Below, in pieces: positions 1-8,650 of a stretch of DNA of 64,000 bases. The notes below the pieces were generated by a model. It did no database searches. It saw only the letters and a program-made list of their open reading frames with translations, and had not been told where the DNA came from. The stretch covers positions 118,872-182,871 of the forward strand of contig WJME01000304.1 of assembly GCA_014728115.1 (NCBI GenBank), in the 5' to 3' direction. The stretch comes from Candidatus Zhuqueibacterota bacterium (GTDB lineage: Bacteria; Zhuqueibacterota; Zhuqueibacteria; Residuimicrobiales; Oceaniaggregativiventaceae). The first letter of the stretch is position 1. Each line of letters starts with the position of its first letter. The translations under genes and the position numbers were made by a program.

Positions 1-1
1 T

Positions 2-1426
2 GCCGCGGATTCCGGCGGTGCCAGAGCCAAAAACGTGTTTGTGGGACTGGGTGTGGGCGTACTGTTCAAGTTTCTTATTTCGTTTCTGAAACTCTGGCCC
101 GAATCCCTGCACCTGAAATTGCCGGTCTTGAAAAAAGCTGATCTCGGACTCGAAGCGGGTCCGGCTCTGTTGGGGGTCGGCTATATCCTGGGCTATCGCA
201 TCGCCGCCATCATGGTCGCCGGTGGATTGCTGTCCTGGCTGGGACTCATTCCGCTCATCGCCCATTTTGGCCAGGATCTGGCTGCCCCGCTCTTTCCCGA
301 AACCGAGATGCTCATCCGCGATATGAGTCCGGGACAGCTCTGGACGCGCTATATCCGCTACATCGGTGCCGGCGCCGTGGCGTTTGCCGGCATCATCACG
401 GTCCTGAAATCCATTCCCACGATGATCAACTCGCTCAAGATCGGATTCCGGGAACTCTCCCGCCGGTCGAGGCAGGCTCTGGCACGTCCGGTGCGTACCG
501 ATGATGACCTGCCCATGTCTGTCGTCCTCACCGGTGTGGCTATCATTGCTGCGGTGATCATCCTGACGCCGACCGTACTCGGCGTTTCGCCGTCATTGAC
601 TCTGCGCCTGATCGGCACCCTATGCATCATCCTGTTCGCATTCATGTTTGTCACGGTCTCGTCCCGTATCGTGGGTCTCGTAGGAGTATCTTCCAACCCC
701 ACGTCGGGCATGACCATCGTCACCCTGCTGGGGACGAGTCTGATCTTTTATCTGTTGGGATGGACCGACGACATTGGCAAAGCCACGGTGCTCACCATCG
801 GCACGGTAGTGTGTGTGGCCGCTTCGATCAGCGGCGATATCTCTCAGGATCTGAAAACCGGCTATATCATCGGCGCCACCCCGCGCAAGCAACAGACCGC
901 AGAGATCATCGGCGCCCTGAGTTCGGCCTTTTTCATCGCTGCCGCCGTATGGCTGCTGGGCAGGGCCTTTGGCTTTGGGACCGCAGACCTGCCTGCGCCA
1001 CAGGCCACACTCATGAAAACCGTGATCGAAGGGGTACTGCAGGCCGATTTACCATGGGGACTGGTGCTCACCGGTGCAGCCATCGCCGGCATGGTGGAGC
1101 TGCTGGGCATTCCTTCGCTGCCGTTTGCCGTGGGACTCTATCTGCCCCTGGCCAGCATGACTCCGGTCTTTATCGGGGGTCTGATCCGGCGTTGGAGTGA
1201 GAGAGGAAAAGAAGTAAAGTCCGCTCAGGAACAGGGCGTCTTGTTCGGATCCGGACTCATTGCCGGCGAGGGTCTCATCGGCGTACTCATCGCCGCCTAT
1301 GCCGTATTCGCCGGCAGACCCGGCGGCATCGGCCTGGTGTGGCCCGAGCCCCTGGGACAATTCGTGTCCCTGGCGATTTTCGCCGGCCTGGCCTGGCTGC
1401 TCTACCGCAAGGCAGTGGCGAAATAG
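2..1426 (+). CDS. OPT-family oligopeptide/metal-chelate transporter, C-terminal part
   Basis: The reading frame is open from the first bases of the window, so the gene is cut at its 5' end; a GTG at position 35 is not its start, because in-frame codons upstream encode AADSGGARAKN and join smoothly. About 474 residues are visible, almost entirely hydrophobic helices with short polar loops (about ten membrane segments), as in the OPT superfamily of inner-membrane transporters for small peptides or metal-siderophore-like chelates. Stretches such as SISGDISQDLKTGYIIGATP and the glycine/proline-rich helix near LLGIPSLPFAVGLYLPL resemble bacterial OPT proteins. Substrate cannot be told. The last residues (LLYRKAVAK) are a short cytoplasmic tail. 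The family call is from recalled sequence pattern and is fairly secure; subfamily is not. Confidence 0.82.
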   Translation, partial: AADSGGARAKNVFVGLGVGVLFKFLISFLKLWPESLHLKLPVLKKADLGLEAGPALLGVGYILGYRIAAIMVAGGLLSWLGLIPLIAHFGQDLAAPLFPETEMLIRDMSPGQLWTRYIRYIGAGAVAFAGIITVLKSIPTMINSLKIGFRELSRRSRQALARPVRTDDDLPMSVVLTGVAIIAAVIILTPTVLGVSPSLTLRLIGTLCIILFAFMFVTVSSRIVGLVGVSSNPTSGMTIVTLLGTSLIFYLLGWTDDIGKATVLTIGTVVCVAASISGDISQDLKTGYIIGATPRKQQTAEIIGALSSAFFIAAAVWLLGRAFGFGTADLPAPQATLMKTVIEGVLQADLPWGLVLTGAAIAGMVELLGIPSLPFAVGLYLPLASMTPVFIGGLIRRWSERGKEVKSAQEQGVLFGSGLIAGEGLIGVLIAAYAVFAGRPGGIGLVWPEPLGQFVSLAIFAGLAWLLYRKAVAK

Positions 1427-1440
1427 AGCCGGCGAACAAT

Positions 1441-1584
1441 AATCTCGCGCAAAGGCGCAAGGACGCAAAGAAAAAAAAGAAAGCAAAAGCTCTACAGCGT
1501 TTAACATGATAAACAATCATTTGCTTACGATTGAATATCAAGGTTTTCCTTTGCGGCTTGGCGGCTTTGCGTGAGGTTTCTCTT
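1441..1584. repeat. Imperfect inverted repeat of the GCAAAG type
   Basis: The left arm (about 1441-1475) carries CGCGCAAAGGCGCAAGG; the right arm (about 1548-1584) carries its near reverse complement, CTTTGCGGCTTGGCGGC, with roughly 70 nt between them. It fills most of the gap between the OPT gene and the next gene. It has the look of the dispersed intergenic palindromes also seen at 28532-28608, 30710-30761 and 58150-58265, so it is probably one member of a repeat family rather than a dedicated terminator. Confidence 0.6.
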
Positions 1585-1637
1585 ATGCTGAAGAAGCACA
1601 GAAACCCGAGCAATTCGACTGATATGCATAGATAAAA

Positions 1638-2372
1638 ATGACCAGGATGCTAAACTCTATTTTATCTCAGCTCTACAGCAGGCTGTCACTGGACAAATAC
1701 AGGTCTGAACTGGCCTATTGGCGTCTCAAACACGTTCTCGAAGGAGGGCGATTCAGGAATGATCATTTCCGGCGGCTCATGCTGGGCATGGCAGAGGAAA
1801 CAAACGATGATTTCCTCAAAGACAAATGCGTGGCCGATTTTGGCTGTGGTCCGCGCGGCAGCCTGGAGTGGATCCGACAGCCCTGCCAAAAGCTCGGACT
1901 GGATGTGCTGGCAGAACGCTACCAGACCCTTTTTCAGCAGGACATTCAGTCCCATGCCATGGACTATATCCCTACCAGCGAGACAGAGATTCCGCTCGCG
2001 TCAGCCAGCGTCGATGTGTTGTTCAGCATCAATGCCCTGGACCACGTCAAACATCTCGATATCATGGCAAAAGAGATCCTGAGGATCCTCAAGTCCGGCG
2101 GACTGTTCATTGCCAGCGTCAATCTGCACCAGCCGCCCACCCCCACAGAGCCATGGACCTTGACACAAGAGCTGATGCAAGCCCTCTTTTTGGATTCTCT
2201 CGACGTGCAGAGCTCTCGCACGGCAGTACGGGGGCCCAAGGGGGATGCGTATAGATATTTTTTTGAACCGGATAGAGCGAAAAACCAAAAGCCGAACTAT
2301 TTATGGATCAAAGCACTCAAACCGGCTATAGTTCGAACGACTTGTCCAGCACCAGCTGTGGTTCGAGCATAA
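1638..2372 (+). CDS. Class I SAM-dependent methyltransferase
   Basis: A 244-residue protein with a Rossmann-type methyltransferase core: motif I is VADFGCGPRG at residues 65-74, and the later segment VDVLFSINALDHV (about 124-136) matches the post-II/motif III region of UbiE-like methyltransferases. No signal peptide, so cytosolic. At the head of a glycan locus it may methylate a sugar or lipid intermediate, but the acceptor is not shown. The last 15 residues or so (after YLWIKALKP) are encoded antisense to the 3' end of the next gene and are rich in P/A/R/T; they look like read-through into unrelated DNA rather than part of the fold. ATG start at 1638. Confidence 0.78.
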   Translation: MTRMLNSILSQLYSRLSLDKYRSELAYWRLKHVLEGGRFRNDHFRRLMLGMAEETNDDFLKDKCVADFGCGPRGSLEWIRQPCQKLGLDVLAERYQTLFQQDIQSHAMDYIPTSETEIPLASASVDVLFSINALDHVKHLDIMAKEILRILKSGGLFIASVNLHQPPTPTEPWTLTQELMQALFLDSLDVQSSRTAVRGPKGDAYRYFFEPDRAKNQKPNYLWIKALKPAIVRTTCPAPAVVRA

Positions 2373-2769
2373 ACTGTTCCTGCATGTAAAACTTTACCCG
2401 AAAGGTTTGGAGATTTTCTGTTTTGAAAGTAAACACCTGCTTCCAGGGACAAACGCATCGGCAGTACTCATCCGCATCATCCTTGAGGGTGATGGTAATG
2501 ATGTAGCTCATGACGTCTACGGTCTGGATATAGCGCGAACAGCAATTGGAAAGGAATCCCAGGTGCAGAGCCAGTGTGCCGTCGCCAGCCAGTTCATAGT
2601 CCAGACTCAATGAATTATCCACTGTCGACCGCTCTTCCTGGCATCCCAGGTCTTCGGCGGCCAGGAATTCAATGTACACGGGTTCATCGGGTTTGACCGG
2701 ATCATTGCCAAAGTCACAAATGGATGTGATGGGAATCCAGGCGAACAAAAGAATAAGCAGTTTTTGCAT
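2326..2769 (-). CDS. Cysteine-rich secreted protein, copy 1
   Basis: I do not recognise the family. The 147-residue product has an N-terminal hydrophobic leader (LLILLFAWIPITSIC) consistent with export, then about 125 residues with clustered cysteines: one near residue 18, LGCQ, NCC, and YCRCVCP. The start is fixed by a strong GAGGAGG ribosome site a few bases upstream. A second gene at 15380-15823 encodes a protein about 90% identical along its whole length; DNA similarity stops at the start and stop codons, so this is gene duplication, not a longer repeat. The gene converges on the methyltransferase and overlaps it by 47 bp. The cysteine clusters suggest disulfides or metal binding in the periplasm or outside the cell; that is inference. 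Confidence 0.72.
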   Translation of the reverse strand: MQKLLILLFAWIPITSICDFGNDPVKPDEPVYIEFLAAEDLGCQEERSTVDNSLSLDYELAGDGTLALHLGFLSNCCSRYIQTVDVMSYIITITLKDDADEYCRCVCPWKQVFTFKTENLQTFRVKFYMQEQFMLEPQLVLDKSFEL

Positions 2770-3166
2770 TTGACCCTCCTCGTAATCGACTCTATATAAT
2801 ATAATGAAAATATGGGCTTTTGCGGGAAAATTAATTTAATACATCTATGATCTGTATCAAAAAAAACTTGAAAAAAAATAATAATACCCAAGCTCATGAT
2901 AACGTACCTGAATCCAAAAAATTGACATCCTAAAGCGATATTTTAGTGGAGAGCAAGAGATCTCAACATCAATATTCTCTTCATCCGGATATCAGACATT
3001 CCTCTTGAAAACCATCACCAAAGTGAACTCGCTCTATCTGAACGGGCTATGCTTTTCCAAAGAGAAGCACAGATAAAGCAGACCATGAACTCTTTCTGAC
3101 CAGAAACTCTTTGCAAAAGATAGATATAACCTTTATATTTTGCCAAACGATATGAAGGTTAAATGA
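2770..3166. other. Gene-free A+T-rich spacer
   Basis: This spacer separates two divergent genes and should hold promoters for both. It contains A runs and a TTGACA at 2922, but no -10 box at a fitting distance, and I could not support a promoter, RNA or repeat here. Confidence 0.5.
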
Positions 3167-3931
3167 ATGAAATCCAGACAAGAGCGGGAAGCAGAATTTC
3201 ACGACAAGGCATTTAGCGAGCATACCCGAGCCAGCGCTGATAAATTCTATCTCATCACAAAAAAGAGCAAAACGTTTTACCAGAGCTATATTCAGAGTCG
3301 CTGCCAGAACAAAGATATTCTCGAATATGGCTGCGGTCCGGGTAATTTTGTTTTCGAATTGGCAAAAGCTGGCGCCAGAGTAACGGGCATAGATATTTCG
3401 CCGGTCGCCATTGACCAGGCAAAGGCAAAAGCTGCCGAGATGGACATTGCCGATATACAGTTTCGGGTTATGGACGCGGAAAATATCACCTTGCCAAATA
3501 ATTCCTTTGATTTAATATTTGGTACGTCAATTTTGCACCATCTAAATATAGAGACAGCGTATAGTGAATTAGCACGTTTGTTGAGAAAAGGGGGAACAGC
3601 CATATTTATTGAGCCACTTGGGCACAATCCTTTGATAAATCTCTACAGACGATTGACGCCTCAAATGAGAACGTCTGATGAACATCCGTTATTCATATCC
3701 GATCTCGATTTGGCCAAACAATATTTTGCCACTTTGGAGCCCCACTATTTTCATCTGTTTTCTCTCGCAGCAGTTCCCTTTAGGCGCTTTAAATTTTTTC
3801 CACATTTGCTTTCATGGATGGATGCTATGGATTTTAAATTGGTACGCAATCTCCCCTTTTTAAGCAAATATGCATGGATTGTGTGTCTCATTCTTAAAGA
3901 GCCACGCAATATAGACACTGACAATGATTGA
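3167..3931 (+). CDS. UbiE/COQ5-like SAM-dependent methyltransferase
   Basis: A 254-residue cytosolic protein with clear class I methyltransferase motifs: ILEYGCGPGNF at 51-61 (motif I), GIDISPVAIDQAK (motif II acidic region), and FDLIFGTSILHHL (motif III region), followed by LLRKGGTAIFIEP. It is a different subfamily from the methyltransferase at 1638. Its stop region overlaps the possible TTG start of the downstream Wzi-like gene, so the two are probably co-transcribed. In this glycan locus a sugar-modifying role is plausible but not shown. An upstream ATG at 3163 is in another frame. Confidence 0.82.
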   Translation: MKSRQEREAEFHDKAFSEHTRASADKFYLITKKSKTFYQSYIQSRCQNKDILEYGCGPGNFVFELAKAGARVTGIDISPVAIDQAKAKAAEMDIADIQFRVMDAENITLPNNSFDLIFGTSILHHLNIETAYSELARLLRKGGTAIFIEPLGHNPLINLYRRLTPQMRTSDEHPLFISDLDLAKQYFATLEPHYFHLFSLAAVPFRRFKFFPHLLSWMDAMDFKLVRNLPFLSKYAWIVCLILKEPRNIDTDND

Positions 3932-3951
3932 ATGCAATACCGATACAAAGA

Positions 3952-5451
3952 ATGATATCATTAAATAAATCTATTCCAATTGCCCTGCTCATATTTTGTT
4001 GCCGGCTCGTTTTTGCGCAGAATGTAAATGTTCCTGTTGACTATTGGGGATACGATTTTTTAAAAATCGCATCGCTCAAAGGCATCATCGAAAGAGACAG
4101 GATAAACATTCAACCAATATCCAGAATCGATTTTGCAAAGATCTTGATCCAAATCGACAAGCAGTCATCTGCCGATCTTACAGCCTCAGAAAAAGGCATA
4201 CTCGAACGATTAAAAACAGATTTCTCAAGGGAATTTGCAGATATCAGCGGGATCAAACAGGACAAAGCAGAAAAGCACGTGATTACCGTTTCTGAAGAGG
4301 ATCGTTATTTAGTTGGAGATCTATTTGTTGACCAAAAAATCAGACGAGAATCGCAGGGAGCCACAAAAAATCTAATGAGCGCGACAGCAGGAGGAATTGT
4401 ACGCGGCTCTTTGGGAAAAAGCCTGAATTTTTATGTCAGCGCATGGAATAGTGCCACTCGAGGTACCGGGCTCGAGCGTCAAAAAGATCTCAATTTCGAC
4501 GCTTCTCAAGGATTGCCGATCAATATTACGGGGAATACGGTTTTTCAGGATCAAGCTTTGGCCTATTTTGTCCTAGAAAAATATAACCTCCGTCTCGAAT
4601 GGGGGCAAAACGAACTCTCGTTCGGGCCAAATCCACCCTATTCCCTTCTGTTGTCGACAAACTCTCCCCCGGTTCATTCTGTAAAATTTTCAACACAATG
4701 GAGTGGATTAAAGATTACCAGCGCGCACTATAATCTGAGGAGCAATGATGACAAATTCATGGGGCTGCACCGTTTCGATCTCTCCCTAGGAAAGTTTTTT
4801 CTGGGGCTATCGGAAAGTGTTATTTACAAGGGTCAGGGAGTAAAATGGCAATACTTGAATCCTATCATTCCTTTTTCGCTGTTGAATTACAAAGGGATCA
4901 AAAAGGATGGCTATTCCCTAGGAGTTCACCCCCTTTTTTCACTCTCTCCTGTTGTCATTTATATGGATCTCTATTTGGGCAGCTCGTTTATCACGCAAGA
5001 TCATTTAAACGGCATCATAGATTATTCAGCCTTTTCTGCAGGGTTGGAATGGTACGCCCCCCTGGGCATCACCGATACAGATATAGCGATAGAGTATATC
5101 CGAACTCAAGACAAGGCTTATTCCCATCCTGACTCTTTTTTGACCTATACCAACTATGATAAATATATAGGATTTTACTTGGGACCGGATACGGATGCCC
5201 TGATTTTAAGGGCCAATTACCGGCCTGCAGACCGCTGGCAGATTGGGCTTGTCTATCAACATCTGGTCAGCCCATTGTTATATGACCAGCTGAACGATTC
5301 CGATCCGGGATACATACACGATATTTCATTACGGGTGGATTTTCATATTGCACAGTTTTCCATAGTGCAGGCACAAATTGTAAATAGAATCGGCCAGGAT
5401 CTCAGGATACCGACAAAAGTGATAGAACTCGGGTTTTATATCAATTATTGA
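3952..5451 (+). CDS. Wzi-like capsule assembly outer-membrane protein
   Basis: The product has a signal peptide (MISLNKSIPIALLIFCC, cleavage near VFAQ) and about 475 residues of beta-barrel-like alternating sequence. Segments such as WGQNELSFGPNPPYSLLLS, FSTQWSGLKI, and WQYLNPIIPFSLLNYKG are typical of the Wzi family, outer-membrane beta-barrels that hold capsule or exopolysaccharide on the cell surface. An in-frame TTG at 3928 would add eight residues before the leader and overlap the previous gene; the ATG at 3952 gives a normal signal peptide and is preferred. It lies directly after the methyltransferase gene and fits the surface-glycan locus as its outer-membrane component. Confidence 0.78.
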   Translation: MISLNKSIPIALLIFCCRLVFAQNVNVPVDYWGYDFLKIASLKGIIERDRINIQPISRIDFAKILIQIDKQSSADLTASEKGILERLKTDFSREFADISGIKQDKAEKHVITVSEEDRYLVGDLFVDQKIRRESQGATKNLMSATAGGIVRGSLGKSLNFYVSAWNSATRGTGLERQKDLNFDASQGLPINITGNTVFQDQALAYFVLEKYNLRLEWGQNELSFGPNPPYSLLLSTNSPPVHSVKFSTQWSGLKITSAHYNLRSNDDKFMGLHRFDLSLGKFFLGLSESVIYKGQGVKWQYLNPIIPFSLLNYKGIKKDGYSLGVHPLFSLSPVVIYMDLYLGSSFITQDHLNGIIDYSAFSAGLEWYAPLGITDTDIAIEYIRTQDKAYSHPDSFLTYTNYDKYIGFYLGPDTDALILRANYRPADRWQIGLVYQHLVSPLLYDQLNDSDPGYIHDISLRVDFHIAQFSIVQAQIVNRIGQDLRIPTKVIELGFYINY

Positions 5452-5579
5452 GGAACTTGTCTCTTTCATAAGGTTATAATGACTATGCATGGCAGGTTCC
5501 GCTTGTTCAAATAGGCCGATAAATCAATGACAAGTTGATACTGACTTTGTCTTTTCAATTTAAAGGATTATTGCTGAAA

Positions 5580-6812
5580 ATGAAAGTCCGTCTCTACATT
5601 GCTTCCATGATGATCACTCTCCTCTCCTGTTCCACAACAGGCTCATTTTATTCTCAAAAGCTTTCGATACCCATCGGTATGTACAGTATACAGGATATGC
5701 AGGGAAAAGGGCATCAGACAGGATCGATTTGGGGCATCGAGAGGCAGATTATCCAATTGATCGATCCTGCACAGAATTCAAATTTTCGCATCTCACAAAC
5801 CCTGCCGTATCGATTTTGGGATCGGGTCAGATGGCCTGATTGGGATTTTGCAGGGTACGTATGTGAGTATATGCAGAGCATGTATGAAATAACCAGGGAC
5901 ACCTCTCTATCGGCAGGCATTCAGGTTCTAACACCGGCATTGTATATCAATTTTGTATCGCCTCCCCTGCAGTTGGGCTCTCACAGTATCGAAGATGATG
6001 CCCGGGCTAATCGCTCATTGGCAGTAAAGATCTTTGATGAATTTGTAAACCGCGTTCTTTTAAAGGAATACGAGATTGTCAAAAAAGCTGCCGGAGGCGA
6101 TACCACAGCAGAACAACAAGCCAAAATCTGTGCCCTTTTTCAGGATCCTCGGAAAAGACCTTTGGGAGGATGGTATCTTGCTGACGAACCCTTGATCAGA
6201 AACCATGATCTCCAGGTCATAATTTCCATGTCCAGGCGAATTCGTGAACTCGAGTACAAGTTTTCAAAGCAAAACAAATGCCTTTCACAAAATGGCATAG
6301 TCTTGACCCACGACCGCTATATCGCCTTTGATGGAGATGATCTGCATGGTTATCCCAAATCCGGTCGAAAAAAAGATGCCACGTTTTATAATATGAACGG
6401 AAAGTCGATACCTCTTGCGGACAAGATCTATACCCTTTTTCCGGAAAATACAGTCGATGTGGTAATGGTCGACTTTTATCACAATGACATCGACTTTTGG
6501 CTAAAGATTATCAAAGAGGTAAGGGCTGAATATGCCCGCTATAATCGCGCTCAGCCCAAATTGATTCCGATTGTAAAAGGGTTTATGCACCGGAATGAAA
6601 AAGTTACATCGTCCATACAATTCAATCGGCTCTTTTCAAGACTACTCAGCTCAGAAATTGATGGATTATGGATTTTTGCCTGGCAGATTGACAAATCTGC
6701 CTACAAAGTCGATGCCGATGCATCAGATCTTTGGCAGCATCCACAGGCAGAAATGCAAAGAGCATTGGAACGAGCGATAGAGGGAACAGACACTGACCCG
6801 GAGAACAGATAA
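5580..6812 (+). CDS. Putative lipoprotein with TIM-barrel glycosidase-like sequence
   Basis: Starting at the ATG at 5580 gives a short leader ending in LLSC, a good lipobox, so the mature 390-residue protein is probably lipid-anchored and periplasmic or surface-exposed. The body contains GGWYLADEPL (about 196-205) and VDVVMVDFYHND (about 293-304), patterns seen at strand ends of TIM-barrel glycoside hydrolases, with DEP as a possible acid/base site. I cannot place it in a named family. An upstream in-frame TTG/ATG at 5535 would put 15 residues before the leader and is rejected. It follows the Wzi-like gene by about 130 bp and precedes a Wzz-like gene, so a role in trimming or sensing the exported glycan is possible. 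Confidence 0.55.
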   Translation: MKVRLYIASMMITLLSCSTTGSFYSQKLSIPIGMYSIQDMQGKGHQTGSIWGIERQIIQLIDPAQNSNFRISQTLPYRFWDRVRWPDWDFAGYVCEYMQSMYEITRDTSLSAGIQVLTPALYINFVSPPLQLGSHSIEDDARANRSLAVKIFDEFVNRVLLKEYEIVKKAAGGDTTAEQQAKICALFQDPRKRPLGGWYLADEPLIRNHDLQVIISMSRRIRELEYKFSKQNKCLSQNGIVLTHDRYIAFDGDDLHGYPKSGRKKDATFYNMNGKSIPLADKIYTLFPENTVDVVMVDFYHNDIDFWLKIIKEVRAEYARYNRAQPKLIPIVKGFMHRNEKVTSSIQFNRLFSRLLSSEIDGLWIFAWQIDKSAYKVDADASDLWQHPQAEMQRALERAIEGTDTDPENR

Positions 6813-6878
6813 ATAGTTGACTTTGATTTTTATCTTTGCTAATTTTGGGCCCACTGGAGCAAAAGGGAACTGGAAAAA

Positions 6879-8276
6879 ATGAAGACAGATAAAATACAAC
6901 TGATAGATTTCTTTACTATAATCATCAGACGCAGGAAATTATTTTTAGTCAATATGGCATCGGTCGGGCTCATCGCCCTGCTCATAACCCTGTTCTTACC
7001 TAAATGGTATGAATCCAAAGCGATTGTTCTGCCGCCGATGACCGAAAGTCTATCGTTTGGGTTGGGAAGTTTGAGCAGTCTTGCCGGTGCCATGATGGGA
7101 CCGAGCGGCTATGAATTGCCCATGCTCGCGACACGGTCAGATGTATACAAAACCATGCTCGAGAGTCGGAGGATGTACAAGACAGTCATCGAGCAAAATG
7201 ACTTGTACTCCGTCTATAAAGAGAAAAATCTTGATCTCGCCATCCGCAAGCTCAAAAAAAACCTAAAGATAGATGTTGGACCAGACGCAAGTCTTTCCAT
7301 TTCATTCGAAGCCAAGGAGAATCCTGAATTCGCAGCTCAGGTTGCCAATTCATTCGTAAGCACACTCGACAGAATCAATACACAAACCCTCCAGAATAAA
7401 GCAAGAGATACGCGACAATTTATCGAAGGGCGCCTGGATGAAGCCAAAGTGGATCTGGCCAATGCCGAGATTGACTTTTCTCAAAACTTCTCGGAAGATA
7501 TCATTTCTGGCTGGTTTACATCGAGGATAAAACTTTATTTCGGCTCGACACTAGTTGATAGTGAACAAAAAGCTTGGTCGTTTAGCGCTTTCAGGTTCTC
7601 GGAATCGTTTGGTAGTTTATCTAACTATGACAAGTCGGAATATTCATTAGATCATTATGCTACCGATTACTGTACAGGTACGGGAGGATTATGGGGATAT
7701 TATGAAAAAAATGCAACCATTGATGCTGGTGATCTCCTCCTGGAAATACCATCGACACAAGGAGCCGATACTGCTAGAGGAGGAGAAGTTATTTATTTAG
7801 GTGGAAATTCTTCATATGATGGTTACACGTATGGTCAATTCAGGGCAGCAATAAAAATGAATATTTCAAACGAGAATGTTTTAGGAGCATTTTGGCTTTG
7901 GGATATTTCACCTGCTGAAAATTCAATTGTAATGGAAATTTGGGAGAACGAATCGCAAGGATATATTCAAATTGATTGTAATGTATGTGTAGATGGTAAT
8001 TCCACAAATATTGGATCGTATGCAGTTCCAAGCACTGTAGATTTAAGCAGTGAATATTATGTATATATTATTGAATGGAATGAAAATTATATAAAATATT
8101 ATTTTAACGGAAATGTCATTGTCACTACAAGTTCAGGCGACCCTATACCCGATGTACCTTTATCGCCTTCAATTAGTTATCGCACAATACCATGGAATGG
8201 AAACTGCCCTGATCAGCCAAGCTTTTTGCCTCCAAACAATCAAAACACCCTAAGAACCAGTTGGGCCGCCTATTAA
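6879..8276 (+). CDS. Chimera: Wzz chain-length N-terminus fused to GH16-like domain
   Basis: Residues 1 to about 203 match the Wzz/chain-length determinant family: a cytoplasmic start, one membrane helix at about 21-40, and a periplasmic region with FIEGRLDEAKVDLANAEIDF, which aligns with REFIETRYNKNLSDLQIAEN in the intact Wzz at 22000-23232. At about residue 203 the family match stops, and the second Wzz helix is missing. From about residue 235 the sequence is GH16-like (concanavalin-A fold): GGEVIYLGG, YGQFRAAIKM, VLGAFWLWD, EYYVYIIEWNENYIKYYFNG. The catalytic strand reads VMEIWENES where GH16 enzymes have E-x-D-x-E or E-x-D-x-x-E; both glutamates can be placed, the aspartate is Trp. As written the product would be an inner-membrane-anchored periplasmic GH16 domain. 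It may instead be a deletion scar with no function. Confidence 0.68.
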   Translation: MKTDKIQLIDFFTIIIRRRKLFLVNMASVGLIALLITLFLPKWYESKAIVLPPMTESLSFGLGSLSSLAGAMMGPSGYELPMLATRSDVYKTMLESRRMYKTVIEQNDLYSVYKEKNLDLAIRKLKKNLKIDVGPDASLSISFEAKENPEFAAQVANSFVSTLDRINTQTLQNKARDTRQFIEGRLDEAKVDLANAEIDFSQNFSEDIISGWFTSRIKLYFGSTLVDSEQKAWSFSAFRFSESFGSLSNYDKSEYSLDHYATDYCTGTGGLWGYYEKNATIDAGDLLLEIPSTQGADTARGGEVIYLGGNSSYDGYTYGQFRAAIKMNISNENVLGAFWLWDISPAENSIVMEIWENESQGYIQIDCNVCVDGNSTNIGSYAVPSTVDLSSEYYVYIIEWNENYIKYYFNGNVIVTTSSGDPIPDVPLSPSISYRTIPWNGNCPDQPSFLPPNNQNTLRTSWAAY

Positions 8277-8372
8277 TGAACAGTTTTTGTAAAAAGGACA
8301 CCTGACCACTACACTTGAGCACTTTGGATTTTCATTTTTTTACTTGGCGAAAAAATTTACACTCTGTGGCGG

Positions 8373-8436
8373 TCAAAATCAAGGCTTCCTTTCGGCTCGC
8401 TCCGCTGGGAATCGTAGGACTCGGCCTTGATTTTGA
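8373..8436. repeat. Long stem-loop, 13-bp perfect stem
   Basis: TCAAAATCAAGGC at 8373-8385 pairs perfectly with GCCTTGATTTTGA at 8424-8436; the 38-nt loop is G+C-rich (GGCTCGCTCCGCTGGGAA) and can pair further. No T run follows on either strand. It lies about 58 bases past the stop codon of the broken DUF1670 gene, on that gene's downstream side. It may be a terminator remnant or a structured end of a mobile unit. Confidence 0.5.
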
Positions 8437-8552
8437 TCCTCACCTCGTGTAATAAAACTGCAAATCAAAAATAGAAAATGGTTATGTTTTCGTCTATTCT
8501 TTTTCCAGCAATTTGTGTGCTATGATAATCTCTAGATACTCCTTGATGAGTC

Positions 8553-8557
8553 TTTCG
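8553..8557. repeat. Target-site duplication TTTCG, left copy
   Basis: TTTCG directly precedes the element's TGC end and is repeated at 11408-11412 directly after its CA end. IS21-family elements make 4-8 bp duplications, and removing one copy restores the host gene's reading. Confidence 0.8.
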
Positions 8558-8574
8558 TGCAAAATTCACAAACT

Positions 8575-8650
8575 TTCGGACACCATTTCACTAAAGATTC
8601 GGACGGCATTTCACTAATCATTCGGACAGTGTTTCAGTAAAGATTCGGAC
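8575..8650 (+). repeat. Four TTCGGAC sites at 23-bp spacing, IS left end
   Basis: TTCGGAC occurs at 8575, 8598, 8621 and 8644, exactly 23 bp apart, with related spacers (CATTTCACTAAAGA, CATTTCACTAATCA, TGTTTCAGTAAAGA). These are probably IstA transposase binding sites. The right end has inverted copies at 11361-11367 and 11385-11391 and a direct copy at 11311-11317. Confidence 0.75.

Noticed and set aside
2922..2950. Sigma-70 promoter with TTGACA at 2922
   Set aside because: No -10-like hexamer lies at 16-18 bp; the nearest TATTTT is only 11 bp away.
8575..8650. Regularly spaced repeats as a possible CRISPR array
   Set aside because: The units are 7-14 bp with conserved spacers, only four copies, and they sit at the end of an IS21 element with inverted copies at its other end; no cas genes are present.
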